A stretch of 64,000 nucleotides of DNA from Caulifigura coniformis. Lineage in GTDB: Bacteria > Planctomycetota > Planctomycetia > Planctomycetales > Planctomycetaceae. Each line of letters begins with the position of its first letter. The stretch's first letter is position 1. The notes under the pieces were generated by a model. That model did not search any database. It was given only the letters and a program-made list of their open reading frames with translations, and was not told where the DNA came from. The DNA lies in contig NZ_CP036271.1 in assembly GCF_007745175.1 (NCBI RefSeq), positions 1,694,154 to 1,758,153 on the forward strand, given 5' to 3'. Positions 1 through 10,700 of the stretch are shown in pieces. Made by a program: the position numbers and the translations under genes.

Positions 1-1453
1 CCAGCAGGCGGGCCTCTTTGACTCCATGGCGCGCCGCGTTGCGGATTCGCTCCGTGAATTCGGGCTGCTGCGAATCGATCATCAGCTTGAGCAACATGGC
101 CTCGGGGAGAGACGTCTGCCCCTGGGCCGCCCTGATTCCTGCAGCCACCGTAGACGCCGACCGCGCGTTCAACATGGCGGAGAGCGCGCTTTCCGCCGAC
201 CGGGGCGCCCCTTCACGAATGGCCGTCTCCAGCACCGCGCGGCCGGCATCGCTGTTGAGCCTGGCGATCGCGCTGCAGGCCGCCTGCCTCACCGTCCTCG
301 ATCCGTCGTCGATCCACCGCGAGAGTTTCGAGAGGTCGGCCTCCTGATAGGCGTGTGCTCCGCAGAGCAAAGCGGCCGCCCGTCCGCGGGGGTCGCCCTG
401 TTCGAGTTCGTTGAGCACGGCGCGGCGACTGGCGGCCCGGTAAGGGGCCCACAGGCATTCGACGATCGCTGCTTCGATTTCCGGCTGTTCCTTCGACCGG
501 CTTTCATCGCGGATGTCCCGGTTGACTCCCGCGGGAATTCCGGTGAACTGGAGGGCAGACACTTCGGTCGGGAGGGAGGGCATGGCCCGGTGGATTTCGC
601 CGATTTCGCCGAAGACGGCCATCGAATCGAGCCAGCCGAGAATGTTTGTGGACGGGGCGGGGGCCCGCGGGCCGAAGGCGATGACGAACCGGCGCACTCC
701 AGCCGAGTTCAGGTCCTTGATGCGCTGGGCGAGTTCGCCGGCGTTGATCCCATCGATGGCTCCGTGAATCGTCACGACGCCGCAGGCCCCCTCCGGCCCG
801 ATCCGCGCGATGTCGGCTTCCAGAAGGGCTCCGTGCAGGCGGTTCAGGTCGAGTTCCTGGGGCTTGCCTCCCAGATCCATCCGGAGCGTCATCGAAGGGA
901 CGCGACCACGTGCATCGACCGGGGCGAAGAGCATCAGCATGGTCGTCACCTTCCCGGGTGGAAGGCTGACGGGACGTGACGGCAGGGCTTCTTCAATGAC
1001 GACATCCCTCCCGGCAATTTCGACGACGTAGCCGCGGACTGCGGCGGGAACGTCGCTGAAGCGGAGCGTCTTTCCGTCGGCGGTCAGGCTGATCGTGGCG
1101 GGGTCGAGAGCCTGAATGCTGGACGTGGTATTCAGAAGGTGGACCACCATTGCCAGGTAGGGCACCCCTTCCGCACCGTACACGTTCGTGGAGTGGAGCG
1201 TCGGCGAGTCGGTCAATGGGATGACGGCCGGCCGGCTGGTGAACAGCGGCGGCGATCCGCTCTTTCCGAGGTTCTGTTCGATTCGGGCGAGACGTTCGCG
1301 AAACGCCTGTTCGGAAAGGGTCGAGGTATCGACTGGCGGCGGGGCCTTGGCCGGATCGATCGCCAAGGCGTTCGCGGGCATCAGCAGCACCGCTGCGCAG
1401 GCCAGGCCGAGCAGGCCGCGAAGAAATCGACGTCCAAGCGATCCGTTAATCAT
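1..1453 (-). CDS. Secreted helical-repeat protein, partial (3' end beyond window)
   Basis: An open frame runs on the minus strand from an ATG at 1451-1453 to the window edge with no stop, giving about 484 residues. It starts MINGSLGRRFLRGLLGLACA and has a signal peptide ending near ALA-ID. The first ~250 residues are not a family I recognise; they read like a beta-rich region (for example LTADGKTLRF) followed by an alpha/beta stretch (GVVTIHGAIDGINAGELA). From about residue 340 the sequence becomes Ala/Leu-rich helical repeats resembling HEAT/Armadillo units (for example VRQAACSAIARLNSDAGRAV). The likely role is a periplasmic or cell-surface scaffold; no catalytic motif is visible. The start is the first Met before an export signal; the ribosome site is weak. 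The opposite-strand frames across this region have Arg/Gly-rich, non-protein-like composition. Confidence 0.75.
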   Translation of the reverse strand, partial: MINGSLGRRFLRGLLGLACAAVLLMPANALAIDPAKAPPPVDTSTLSEQAFRERLARIEQNLGKSGSPPLFTSRPAVIPLTDSPTLHSTNVYGAEGVPYLAMVVHLLNTTSSIQALDPATISLTADGKTLRFSDVPAAVRGYVVEIAGRDVVIEEALPSRPVSLPPGKVTTMLMLFAPVDARGRVPSMTLRMDLGGKPQELDLNRLHGALLEADIARIGPEGACGVVTIHGAIDGINAGELAQRIKDLNSAGVRRFVIAFGPRAPAPSTNILGWLDSMAVFGEIGEIHRAMPSLPTEVSALQFTGIPAGVNRDIRDESRSKEQPEIEAAIVECLWAPYRAASRRAVLNELEQGDPRGRAAALLCGAHAYQEADLSKLSRWIDDGSRTVRQAACSAIARLNSDAGRAVLETAIREGAPRSAESALSAMLNARSASTVAAGIRAAQGQTSLPEAMLLKLMIDSQQPEFTERIRNAARHGVKEARLL

Positions 1454-1722
1454 TGCTGCCGGGCCAAGGTCGAGAAGACTCCAGAGCCATTAGCTTACTC
1501 GCCGGCTCGATCCCACGCAGGACCAAATCCTCTATGGGCGCGCCTGCGCGATGCGAACTCGTTCACCGCGCGCGAGTCGAAACTCAGCACCCTCCCGAAA
1601 AACGTGTTTCGGTGACACGCACTTCTCCGCCCGGGCTGATAGATTCGGCTTCTCGCGGCAGAGAGCGCTGGCCGACGAGACCCGGACGATCTTTTCTTGC
1701 GGACTGAAGATCTGGAAGGAAC

Positions 1723-3165
1723 ATGATGAAGAGACTGCAACTCCTGGCGGCGTTCCTGATCGTTTCCCTCGTGTCCCCGCTTCGGGGGGATGATGCCAAG
1801 CCGGCCGAACTCAAGGCGGGCGCCGCCACGAGCAACATCACGCCGGAACTCGGCCTGGCCATCGTCGGCGGCTTCGCTCCGTTCCCGTCGACGTCGATCC
1901 ACGACGACCTTCACGCCCGCTGCCTGGTTCTCGACAATGGCCAGACGAAGATCGCCCTGGTCGTCTGCGACCTGCTCGGACTTCAGAGCCGCATCAGCAC
2001 CGAAGCCCGCAAGCTGATTGAAGAGAAGACCGGCATTCCGTCGGCGAACGTGCTGATCTCCGGAACACATACGCATTCCGCCAGCAGCACGCTCGGCCAG
2101 AATCGCTACAGGACACCAGACAAGCTCGATCCGTACCAGGCATTCGTCGCCCGCCGGATCGCTGACGGCGTGCAGACCGCGGCGGCCCGGCTCCGCCCCG
2201 CCGAGATCGGCGTCGGGACGGTCGAGATTCCTGAGCACGTGTTCAATCGTCGCTGGTTCATGCAGCCGGGCAAGATGCCGGCCAATCCGTTCGGCGAGTA
2301 CGACCAGGTGAAGATGAATCCGCCATCGGGCAGCGCCAACCTCGACCGGCCGGCCGGGCCCACCGACCCGATCGTGTCGATCCTGTCGGTCCGCGAGCCG
2401 AATGGCCGGCCGATTTCCGTCTTTACGGCCTACTCGCTGCACTATGTCGGCGGCGTCGCCGGCGCCCAGATCTCGGCCGACTACTACGGCATGTACTGCC
2501 ATCGCCTGGGCCGCCTGCTGGGAACCGATGATCAGGATCCCCCTTTCGTCGCGATGATGGCCAACGGCACGAGCGGAGACATCAACAACATCAACTTTCG
2601 CGAACCTCGCCCGCGGAAGGCGGCCTACGAACAGATGCGATACGTCGCCGACGATGTGGCCGCAAAGGTCCACGCCGAGCTGCCAAAACTGACCTACCGC
2701 CGCGATGTGCAACTGGATGCCCGCTACGACGAACCGGCCCTCAAGTGGCGGCATCCGACGGAGAAAGAGCGCAAGTGGGCGATCGAGACTCTTGAAAACC
2801 GGCCGGAGGTTCCGGGCAAGACCGACCTGTCGCGAATCTATGCGGAGCGCGTCATGAACCTGATTGACCTTCCGGAAACGACGCCCGTGCCGCTGCAGAT
2901 TCTCCGCATTGGCGACGCCTGTGTTGGAACGATGCCGTGCGAAGTGTTCTGCGAGATCGGCCTGGAGTTTCGTAAGCGGTGCAAGGCGCCGACGCCGTTC
3001 ATGGTGTCGATCAATCACGGGTACATGGGTTACCTGCCGACGCCGGCCCAGCATGAACTGGGCGGCTACGAAACCTGGATCGGCACGAACCGGCTGGAGC
3101 GCGAGGCTTCGGTCAAAATGCTCGATCGGCTGATCGAAATGGCCGAGTCGATCAAGGACCAGTAA
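1723..3165 (+). CDS. Neutral/alkaline non-lysosomal ceramidase-like secreted hydrolase
   Basis: A 480-residue protein with a Sec signal peptide (MMKRLQLLAAFLIVSLVSPL, cleavage near residue 22). The body matches the N-terminal catalytic domain of the neutral ceramidase family. It opens with KAGAATSNITPE, carries the zinc-site segment SGTHTHSA (His116, His118), and has ANGTSGDINN in the place of the conserved NxGD nucleophile region. Family members hydrolyse ceramide amide bonds, but planctomycetes carry many such copies without the C-terminal beta domain, as here, so the substrate is uncertain. AAGGA lies 6-7 bases before the start; the next Met is one codon later. It is transcribed away from the partial gene at 1-1453. 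Confidence 0.85.
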   Translation: MMKRLQLLAAFLIVSLVSPLRGDDAKPAELKAGAATSNITPELGLAIVGGFAPFPSTSIHDDLHARCLVLDNGQTKIALVVCDLLGLQSRISTEARKLIEEKTGIPSANVLISGTHTHSASSTLGQNRYRTPDKLDPYQAFVARRIADGVQTAAARLRPAEIGVGTVEIPEHVFNRRWFMQPGKMPANPFGEYDQVKMNPPSGSANLDRPAGPTDPIVSILSVREPNGRPISVFTAYSLHYVGGVAGAQISADYYGMYCHRLGRLLGTDDQDPPFVAMMANGTSGDINNINFREPRPRKAAYEQMRYVADDVAAKVHAELPKLTYRRDVQLDARYDEPALKWRHPTEKERKWAIETLENRPEVPGKTDLSRIYAERVMNLIDLPETTPVPLQILRIGDACVGTMPCEVFCEIGLEFRKRCKAPTPFMVSINHGYMGYLPTPAQHELGGYETWIGTNRLEREASVKMLDRLIEMAESIKDQ

Positions 3166-3246
3166 TCGCGGCGGATACCAATGCCCGGGCCACCGGGAAT
3201 CGGCGGTCGGGCTGTTGAACAAGGCGGCATCGTGCTCCGTGTGAGT

Positions 3247-3266
3247 ATCGCCGGTTCACCGGCGAT
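3247..3266. repeat. Perfect inverted repeat (8-bp arms) in intergenic spacer
   Basis: ATCGCCGG, then TTCA, then CCGGCGAT, lies in the 241-bp spacer between the ceramidase-like gene and the next dehydrogenase. There is no T-tract after it, so a classical terminator is not supported. It could be a REP-like palindrome or a processing/pausing hairpin. The rest of the spacer shows no open frame with a ribosome site. Confidence 0.4.
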
Positions 3267-3406
3267 GTGGCGTGTCAGTGCCCCTTCCGTTAAGTTGGAA
3301 ATCGCCGACTGAACGGCAGTTGCTGGCCGCGGACATCCCTGTCCCGCCGGCGATTCCTTCCTGATCGTCATCCCTCCCAAGTGCTCAGTTTTGCGGAGAG
3401 TCTTCG

Positions 3407-4777
3407 ATGGCTGTGTCTCCCTCTGATGTGGTTCTTTCCCGCCGGCAGGTTGTCGGCGCGGCTGCGGCCGTTGCCTCGACTGCCCTCCTGCCCCGAGCCC
3501 ATGCGGCCGGTGACGAGACCATCAACCTGGCCCTGGTGGGCTGCGGCGGACGTGGGAGCGGCGCCGCGGAGAACGCGCTTTCGAGCGTCTGCGGACCGAC
3601 GAAGCTTGTCGCGATGGCGGACGTGGATCAGGGCAACCTGGAAGGGAGCCTGTCGAGCCTGCAGAAAAAGCTGAAGGACAAGGCGCCGGACGTCGCGAAG
3701 GAGAATCAGTTCGTCGGCTTCGACGCCTACAAGAAGGCGATGGACGCGCTGCGGCCGGGCGACGTCGTACTGCTCACGACGCCTCCCGCGTTCCGCTGGG
3801 TGCAGTTCAAGTACGCCATCGAGAAGGGGCTCAACGTCTTCATGGAAAAGCCGATCTGCGTCGATGCCCCCTCGGGCCGCCGCATGCTCGAACTCGGTGA
3901 AGAAGCGAAGAAGAAGAACCTCAAGGTCGGCGTCGGCCTGATGTGCCGTCACTGCGAGCTCCGCGGGGAGCTGTTCGACCGGATCCAGAACGGGGAACTT
4001 GGCGACCTGACGCTGCTGCGGGCCTACCGCATGGCGGGCCGGACGGCTTCATGCTTCACGGAGCCGAAGCCGGCGGACCAGGACGAGCTGGCGTGGCAGA
4101 TCAAGAATTTCCACAGCTTCCTGTGGCTCAGCGGCGGCGGCTACAGCGACTTCCTGATCCACAACATCGACGAGGCGTGCTGGATGAAGAACGCCTGGCC
4201 CGTCGAAGCCAAGGCGTGCGGCGGACGTCACTACCGTGGCAATTTCATCGACCAGAACTTCGACAACTACTCCGTCGAATACACGTTCAGCGACGGCTGC
4301 AAGTTCTTCCTCGAAGGACGCCTGATCGACAACTGCCACAACGAGTTCGCCACGTACGCACATGGCACGAAGAACTCGGCCGTCGTGTCGTCGGCCGGCC
4401 ACTATCCGGCCCGGTCGCGGATCTACTCGGGGCAGAAACTGGGGGACAAGAAGTCTCTCGTCTGGTCGAAGCCGGAGGGACCGAACCCGTACCAGCTCGA
4501 ATGGGACCACCTGCTCGACGCGATCCGCAAGGACAAGCCGTATAACGAAGTCGAACGCGGCGCCATGGCGAGCATCGTCACGGTGATGGGTCGGAAGGCG
4601 GCCCATACGGGCCGCGTGATCACGCTTGAAGAGATCATGATGGATGGCCACGAGTTCGCGCCGGAGGTCGACAAGCTCGTGCTGGGAGGCCCGTCCCCGC
4701 TGCGGGCGAACTCCGAAGGGAAGTACCCGGTTCCCCAGCCAGGGCTGATCACCAAAACCGAGTACGCCATTGTCTGA
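3407..4777 (+). CDS. Gfo/Idh/MocA family oxidoreductase with Tat signal
   Basis: A 456-residue NAD(P)-dependent dehydrogenase of the glucose-fructose oxidoreductase/inositol dehydrogenase superfamily. The N-terminus has a twin-arginine leader (SRRQVVGAAAA) ending at AHA-A, followed by the Rossmann motif LVGCGGRGSG at residues 43-52 and the family EKP motif (FMEKPICVDAP, Lys148). The C-terminal part is the family's alpha/beta substrate domain. Substrate is probably a sugar or sugar derivative, with cofactor loaded before Tat export, as known for glucose-fructose oxidoreductase. GGAGAG precedes the ATG by about 8 bases. A DUF1080 protein follows 95 bp downstream, a pairing common in planctomycete carbohydrate clusters. 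Confidence 0.93.
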   Translation: MAVSPSDVVLSRRQVVGAAAAVASTALLPRAHAAGDETINLALVGCGGRGSGAAENALSSVCGPTKLVAMADVDQGNLEGSLSSLQKKLKDKAPDVAKENQFVGFDAYKKAMDALRPGDVVLLTTPPAFRWVQFKYAIEKGLNVFMEKPICVDAPSGRRMLELGEEAKKKNLKVGVGLMCRHCELRGELFDRIQNGELGDLTLLRAYRMAGRTASCFTEPKPADQDELAWQIKNFHSFLWLSGGGYSDFLIHNIDEACWMKNAWPVEAKACGGRHYRGNFIDQNFDNYSVEYTFSDGCKFFLEGRLIDNCHNEFATYAHGTKNSAVVSSAGHYPARSRIYSGQKLGDKKSLVWSKPEGPNPYQLEWDHLLDAIRKDKPYNEVERGAMASIVTVMGRKAAHTGRVITLEEIMMDGHEFAPEVDKLVLGGPSPLRANSEGKYPVPQPGLITKTEYAIV

Positions 4778-4872
4778 GTCGGAACGATGAGTCGGCAGGG
4801 TCATCCCGGCCCTGCCGCTGTTTCCGACAGAACGTCCCTCTTCCTCCCGCTCCTGCTTCCCCGGAACACCGC

Positions 4873-5550
4873 ATGATTCGCTCGCTCGCATTCCTGGTTC
4901 TGTCCGCCGCCTCCGCCACTGCCTTCGCGCAGGAATCGAAGTCCCTTTTCGACGGCAAAACACTCGACGGCTGGAAAGGAGACCCGGCCGTGTGGTCGGT
5001 GAAGGATGGGGCGCTGACCGCGACGACGTCCGAAGGCCAGCTGAAGTACAACACGTTCCTGGTCTGGCAGGGGGGCGATGTCAAAGACTTCGAGCTGACC
5101 GCGAAGTACAAGATGGTGGGTGGAAACTCCGGCATTCAGTACCGCAGCAAACTGGTCGATCCCGAGAAGTTCATCGTCGCCGGGTATCAGGCCGACATCG
5201 ATTCCAAGCCGCGATATACCGGGATCAACTACTCGGAGAAGACGGGGCGGAACATTCTTGCGGAGCGCGGCCAGAAGGTGACGATCGGCGCCGACGGCAA
5301 GAAGGAAGTGGAGTCGATCGGCGACGCCGCGGAACTGCAGAAGAAGATCAAGATGGAGGACTGGAACGACTACCGGATCGTCGCCAGGGGCAACCGCCTG
5401 CAGCACTTCATCAACGGCGACCTGATGTCGGAAGTGATCGACAACGAGACGGACAAGGCTGCGAATTCCGGCGTCCTCGCGCTCCAGGCCCACACCGGCC
5501 CGCCGATGACGGTGCAGTTCAAGGACATCACGATCAAGGAACTGAAGTAG
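4873..5550 (+). CDS. Secreted DUF1080 (3-keto-disaccharide hydrolase-type) protein
   Basis: A 225-residue exported protein, signal peptide MIRSLAFLVLSAASATAFA. The mature part is a single DUF1080 concanavalin-like jelly roll, recognised by SLFDGKTLDGWKG near the start, GGNSGIQYRSK in the middle and the closing strand TVQFKDITIKEL. Some DUF1080 proteins are reported to hydrolyse 3-keto-glycosides; others may only bind glycans. It lies just after a Gfo/Idh/MocA dehydrogenase, which could generate 3-keto sugars, so the two may act in sequence (inference). A strong intrinsic terminator follows. The same domain recurs at the N-terminus of the giant protein at 47651-52891. Confidence 0.92.
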   Translation: MIRSLAFLVLSAASATAFAQESKSLFDGKTLDGWKGDPAVWSVKDGALTATTSEGQLKYNTFLVWQGGDVKDFELTAKYKMVGGNSGIQYRSKLVDPEKFIVAGYQADIDSKPRYTGINYSEKTGRNILAERGQKVTIGADGKKEVESIGDAAELQKKIKMEDWNDYRIVARGNRLQHFINGDLMSEVIDNETDKAANSGVLALQAHTGPPMTVQFKDITIKELK

Positions 5551-5563
5551 GCTGACAAACGCG

Positions 5564-5603
5564 AAGCACCCCGGCTGCTGGGAAGCAGCCGGGGTGCTTT
5601 TTT
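5564..5603 (+). terminator. Rho-independent terminator after DUF1080 gene
   Basis: A 16-bp perfect stem (AAGCACCCCGGCTGCT paired with its complement at 5584-5599), a 4-nt loop and a T run ending at 5603. It begins 14 bp after the DUF1080 stop and separates it from the convergent dipeptidase gene. Confidence 0.92.
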
Positions 5604-5631
5604 GTGCGGTCGTTAGCAAGCAGGGCGGGTT

Positions 5632-6777
5632 TCAGCCTGCCTTCTTCAGTTCGGCGGAGACCTTTTCGGCCTGCTTCAAGGCGCGGAGGATATTGCCGCC
5701 AAGGATCTTGTGGATCTGCTCTTTCGTGTATCCCCGCCGGACCAGTTCGAGGGTCAGGTCGGGGTATTTCGAGACGTCCTCGAGGCCCACTGGCAGCCGC
5801 GTGACTCCGTCGTAATCAGCTCCGAGTCCGACGTGGTCGATACCGGCCACTTTCACGATGTGGTCGATGTGATCGGCGACGACGCCGAGCGTTCCGCGCG
5901 CCCGCTTGTCTTTTTTCAACTCCCCGGTCGGCACGACGAACCCCGACATGAAGTTGACCATGACCACCCCGCCGTTGGCCGGCATGAGTTTCAGCACGCC
6001 GTCCGGCACGTTGCGGGTGTGATCGCAGATGGCCCGGGCCGACGAGTGTGAGAAGATCACCGGGGCCTTCGAGATGCGGATCGCGTCGTACATGGTGTCG
6101 ACGGAAACATGCGACAGGTCGACGAGCATTCCCAGCCGGTTCATCTCGGCGACCACTTCCTCGCCGAAGGGACTGAGGCCGCCGTGCCTTGGCTGATCGG
6201 CGGAGGAATCGGCCCAGTCGGTCGTTTTCGTGTGGGTGAGCGTCATGTAGCGCACGCCCTGGTTGTAAAACCGCTCGAGAACGGGGAGCGAGTTCTCGAT
6301 CGAATAGCCTCCCTCGACGCCGAGCATCGAGGCGATCCGGCCTGTCTTCACGATCTCCTCGATGTCGTTCGAGTTCTTCGCGACGGCGAAGACTTCCGGG
6401 TAGCGGCGGAACATTTCGTTGGCGAGTTCGATCTGCTCGGTCGTCCGCAGGAGGGCGTCGCCGGTGATCATCGTCCCGACCGGCACGTACACCGACCAGA
6501 ACTGCGCCTTCAGCCCGGACTTCTTCATTTTGGGCACATCAGTATGCAGCTTCGGCTGGTCGACGGTGATGTCGAGGCGATCGAGCGATCCGCCGGCGAG
6601 CGTCCGGATCTGCCAGGGAAGGTCGTTGTGGCCGTCAAAGAGCATGCCCGATCGATGGATTTCAGCGGCCAGTTCGACCTGTTCTTTCGTGGCGGCGGTT
6701 TCGGCGGCCTGCATCGGGACGGATGTCAGCAAGAACGCGGACACGGCACAGAACGCGAAGAGAATTCGGTGTTTCAT
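5632..6777 (-). CDS. Membrane dipeptidase, peptidase family M19
   Basis: A 381-residue exported dizinc dipeptidase of the renal dipeptidase family. The signal peptide (MKHRILFAFCAVSAFLLTSV) is followed by the metal site DGHND (His50, Asp52), the bridging Glu155 in MLGVEGGYS, zinc His223 in DLSHVS and His244 in FSHSSAR, and Asp321 in GLGADYDG. All family metal ligands are therefore present. It should hydrolyse dipeptides, perhaps with D-residues from peptidoglycan. The start chosen is the ATG at 6775-6777, preceded by TGAGGA; a GTG three codons upstream is possible but has no ribosome site. Confidence 0.93.
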   Translation of the reverse strand: MKHRILFAFCAVSAFLLTSVPMQAAETAATKEQVELAAEIHRSGMLFDGHNDLPWQIRTLAGGSLDRLDITVDQPKLHTDVPKMKKSGLKAQFWSVYVPVGTMITGDALLRTTEQIELANEMFRRYPEVFAVAKNSNDIEEIVKTGRIASMLGVEGGYSIENSLPVLERFYNQGVRYMTLTHTKTTDWADSSADQPRHGGLSPFGEEVVAEMNRLGMLVDLSHVSVDTMYDAIRISKAPVIFSHSSARAICDHTRNVPDGVLKLMPANGGVVMVNFMSGFVVPTGELKKDKRARGTLGVVADHIDHIVKVAGIDHVGLGADYDGVTRLPVGLEDVSKYPDLTLELVRRGYTKEQIHKILGGNILRALKQAEKVSAELKKAG

Positions 6778-6956
6778 GATCCTCACAGGAGCCAGGAGGC
6801 CACGTCCGGCATGAGCCTGCGCCGGACAAAATTGTCAGGCGATGTTCTCGATCCGGCCGATATTCGACAAGGCGATTGCGGCGAAATCACTTCCGACGCG
6901 GGAACTGCTATCGTCTCCCGTCATCTCCCGACGAACTCCCCCAAGGGCCAGACCCG

Positions 6957-7544
6957 ATGCACCCGGCGCTGCAGCAGAACCTGTTTCTCGTCAAAGAGCA
7001 TGTCGGCTTCTTCAAGGCGGCCAACAACTTCGACGTCTACGACCCGGCGACGGGCGAGGTGATCCTGGAATGCCGCGAGCCGCATCTGGGGATGTTCACC
7101 AAGATGCTGCGGTTCACCGACTACAAGCGGATGACGCCGTTTGACATCCGCGTGACGACTCCTGAAGGCGAGGACGTTCTGAGCATCCGCCGGGGCGTTT
7201 CCTTCTGGCTGTCAAAGGTCAGCGTCTTCGACGAGGAAGACGATCGCGTCGGCGGATTCAAACAGAAGTTCTTTTCGATCGGCGGGGCGTTCCAGGTGCT
7301 CGGGGCGGACGATCAGCCGCTGTGCGACCTGAAGGGGAAATGGACGGCCTGGGACTACAAGTTCGAGAACAACGGCGTCGAATTGGCGCGCGTGACGCGG
7401 AAGTGGTCGGGCCTCGGCAAGGAACTGTTCACGTCAGCCGACAATTACGTTCTCTCGATCAACGACAACGTGCCGCCGGAGAATCCGGTGCGCATCCTGA
7501 TCATGGCCGCCGTCTTCTGTATCGATATGGTTCTGAAGGAATAG
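6957..7544 (+). CDS. Scramblase/LURP-one-related (tubby-like fold) protein
   Basis: A 195-residue protein beginning MHPALQQNLFLVKEHVGFFK. The pattern (LVKEHVGFFKAANNFDVYDP, then repeated strands such as VLSIRRGVSFWLSKVSVFDE and a hydrophobic C-terminal helix near RILIMAAVFCIDMVL) matches bacterial phospholipid scramblase-related/LOR proteins, which adopt a 12-stranded tubby-like barrel around a central helix. The function of the bacterial members is not established; membrane or lipid association is plausible. An upstream Met at 6876 would add an Arg-rich tail that looks untranslated, so the start at 6957 is preferred. A strong terminator follows. Confidence 0.8.
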   Translation: MHPALQQNLFLVKEHVGFFKAANNFDVYDPATGEVILECREPHLGMFTKMLRFTDYKRMTPFDIRVTTPEGEDVLSIRRGVSFWLSKVSVFDEEDDRVGGFKQKFFSIGGAFQVLGADDQPLCDLKGKWTAWDYKFENNGVELARVTRKWSGLGKELFTSADNYVLSINDNVPPENPVRILIMAAVFCIDMVLKE

Positions 7545-7584
7545 TCGTCGCAACTCGGAACGAGGCTGCTGGCGCCTGGTCCAC

Positions 7585-7621
7585 ACGCCGGCCCGGGGGT
7601 TCCCCGGGCCGGCGTTTTTTT
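7585..7621 (+). terminator. Rho-independent terminator
   Basis: A GC-rich stem of 14 bp (7585-7598 with 7602-7615), a three-base loop and seven consecutive T at 7615-7621. It ends the scramblase-like gene's transcript 40 bp after its stop. Confidence 0.92.
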
Positions 7622-7787
7622 GTCGTCCGGACCGATCTTCACTCGCACTTCAACGTCCGATCCTCAAGAATTCAAAGAATACGCCCAGGCTCGCCGGGCC
7701 GCTCCGCTGGAATCCTGCGCCATTCCGGCTGCGTCCCACGTTCCATCCCACCTGCGGGTCACTCGCGGCGTTGATCGAGGATTGCGA

Positions 7788-10700
7788 ATGCTGACGTCGC
7801 TCACGCGAGCCGCCCTGGCCCTGGCTGCCGTTCTGCTGACGGCTTCTGCTGGCTCCGCCGAAGACTGGCCCCAATGGCGAAACGACGCCCTGCGCAGCGC
7901 GGCATCGTCGGAAAAGCTCGCCGCGGACCTGCGTCTCGAGTGGACGCGTGAATTCCGGCCGCGCAAACAGGCGTGGGACGATCCGCTCAACCTCGACCTG
8001 ATGACGTATGACAAGCTGCTGGAACCGGTCATTGCGGGCGGCCGAATGTTTCTCGGGTTCAACGACCGCGACAAGGTCGTCGCCTATGACGTGAAAACCG
8101 GCCGTGAACTGTGGACCTTCTTCACCGAGGGCCCCGTCCGTCTTCCCCCGGCCTGCTGGAACGACCGGGTGTTCGCCGCCAGCGATGACGGTTACCTGTA
8201 CTGCCTCGACGCCGCTGACGGGTCGCTGGTGTGGAAATTCCGGGGCGGACCGAATGGGCGGCAGATTCTCGGAAATCAGCGGATGATCTCCGCCTGGCCG
8301 ATGCGCGGCGGGCCGGTCGTGCGTGACGGCAAGGTGTACTGCGCCGCCAGCATCTGGCCCTTCATGGGGACGTTCATCTATTCGCTCGACGCGGCCACCG
8401 GCGACATTGTGTGGGTGAACGACGAAACGGGGGCCCAGTACATCAAGCAGCCGCACAGCGCGCCCTCGTTCGCGGGCGTCGGTCCGCAGGGGGCGCTCGT
8501 CGCCACCGAGAACACGCTCCTCGTCCCCGGCGGGCGTTCAGTCCCGGCTGCGTTCGATCGTCACACGGGCAAGTTCCAGTACTTCGAACTCAACGCCGGC
8601 GGAAAGGGGACCGGCGGGTCATTCCTCGCGGCCAACGAGCAGTCGTGGTTCGTCCACACGCGTCTGCGCGGGACGCGTGAGTTCTCGCTCGACAAGGGAG
8701 TGAAGACCGCCTTCCAGCCGAACGAACCTGTGCTCGCCGGCGACACCATCTACTCGGCCGAGTTCGAAATGGACGCCGCGACGATTCGCGCCTATGCCGC
8801 CGGCGACAAGAAGGTGATCTGGGAACTGGCCGCTGACGGCCGGGGCGAACTGATCCTCGCAGGCGACCATCTTTACGCGGCCGGCATCCCGTCCAGCGCG
8901 GGGGAGTCGGCACTTGTCGCCATCCGGCTGCCATCCGGCACTGAAGGGGCGGTGATCGACTGGACAACGTCGGTCAAAGGTTTGGTCGAGCGGCTGATCG
9001 CCGGCAACGGCAAGCTGATGGCCGTCACGCTCGAAGGCCGGATCTTTGCATTTGGCGAGGGTCCCGCGTCGGACGCCGTCACTCCGGATTCGGCCACGAA
9101 GCTCGCGAGCGAGGCCGGGGCCGCTGAACGCATCCGGAAACTGCTGGCCGCAGGATCTTCAGAAGGATTCGCGGTCTGGCTCGGAGATTCGACTTCGCCG
9201 GACGCCGCGGCGCTCGCTGCCGCCTCTCCCTTCGTCGAACTGACGATCCTCGATGAAGACCAGGCCCGCGCCGAGGCCTCCCGGAAGACGTTCGATGTGG
9301 CCGGAGTCTACGGCCACGTTACGGTCCATCACTCGTCACTGGAAGAGTACCTTCCGCCTCCGTATGTCGCCCACATGGTGGTGGTCGATGCGTCGCTCGC
9401 CTCCAGGGTTGCGGCGAGTGAGACGGCGATTCCCCGGCTGTACGAAACGGTTCGGCCTTACGGGGGGACGATGTTACTCCTCGCCCCTGAGGGCGATCTT
9501 CCGGCCCTGCGGGACCGCCTCACCAGCTTCGACCTTCCGAAAGCGTCGATCGAGTTGGCCGAGTTCGGCCTGGTCGTCCGCCGGGTCGGCTCGCTGCCGG
9601 GGTCGGGGACGTGGACGCACCAGCACGGCAACGTCGCCAACACGATCAAGTCGAACGACGAGCGAGTGAAGCTCCCTCTGGGTGTTCTGTGGTTTGGCGG
9701 CGTGACACACAACGACGTTCTGCCCCGCCACGGCCACGGGCCGCCGGAACAGGTGATCGGCGGCCGGCTGATCATCCAGGGGACGAACTCGCTGACCGCG
9801 CGGGATGTCTACACCGGTCGCGTGTTGTGGCGCCGGGAGTTCACCGACCTGGGGAATTACGGCGTCTACTTCGACGACACGTATAAGGAAACGCCGCTTG
9901 ATCCGGCCTACAACCAGATCCACATTCCCGGCGCGAATGCCCGCGGGACGAATTACGTCGCCACGGAAGACGCCGTCTACATCGTGGAAGGGGCCGTCTG
10001 CCACATTCTCGATCCGGCCACGGGCAAAACGGTTCGCGACGTGGCCATGCCACAGGACGATCCGTCGCAGCCGACGGAATGGGGGTTCATCGGCGTCTAT
10101 GAAAACATCCTGATCGGGGGTTCCGGGTTCGCGAAGTACCGGGCCCGCCTGGGCCTCCCCGACGACCCGGCGCTGTCAGCGAAGAAGGCGGTCTTCGGGC
10201 CCAAAGGGCTCGACAAGGCGGCCAGCCTGGGGCTCGTCGCCTTCGACCGGCACACCGGCCAGCAACTGTGGCGTGCGGAGGCCGAACACAGCTTCTGGCA
10301 CAACGGCATCGTTGCCGGAAACGGGCTGATCTACACCATCGATCGCGATCCCAAGCCAGTGGAAGAATTCCTCAAACGTCGCGGCCGATCCGTCGCGGAA
10401 GACTATCGGCTGGTGGCGTTCAATGCCCTCACCGGGGCACGTGCGTGGGAACTGCGGGGCCAGGTCTTCGGCACCTGGCTGGGGTATTCGGAAAAGCATG
10501 ACCTGCTGCTCCAGGCGGGAGCAGCCGCGAGCGATCGCCTCGCTTCCGAAGTCGGACAGGGGATGGCCGTCTACCACGCCAGGACCGGGAAAGTCGCCTG
10601 GGAGAAGCCGGACCTCAAATACGCCGGCCCCTGCGTCCTGCACAACGATATGATTATTACGAACACCAACTCGTATTCGGTGTCCGCGGGGGCGTTCCAC

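Noticed and set aside
1495-3222. 575-codon minus-strand frame across the ceramidase-like gene
   Set aside because: Antisense shadow of the secreted hydrolase, which has a signal peptide and conserved motifs.
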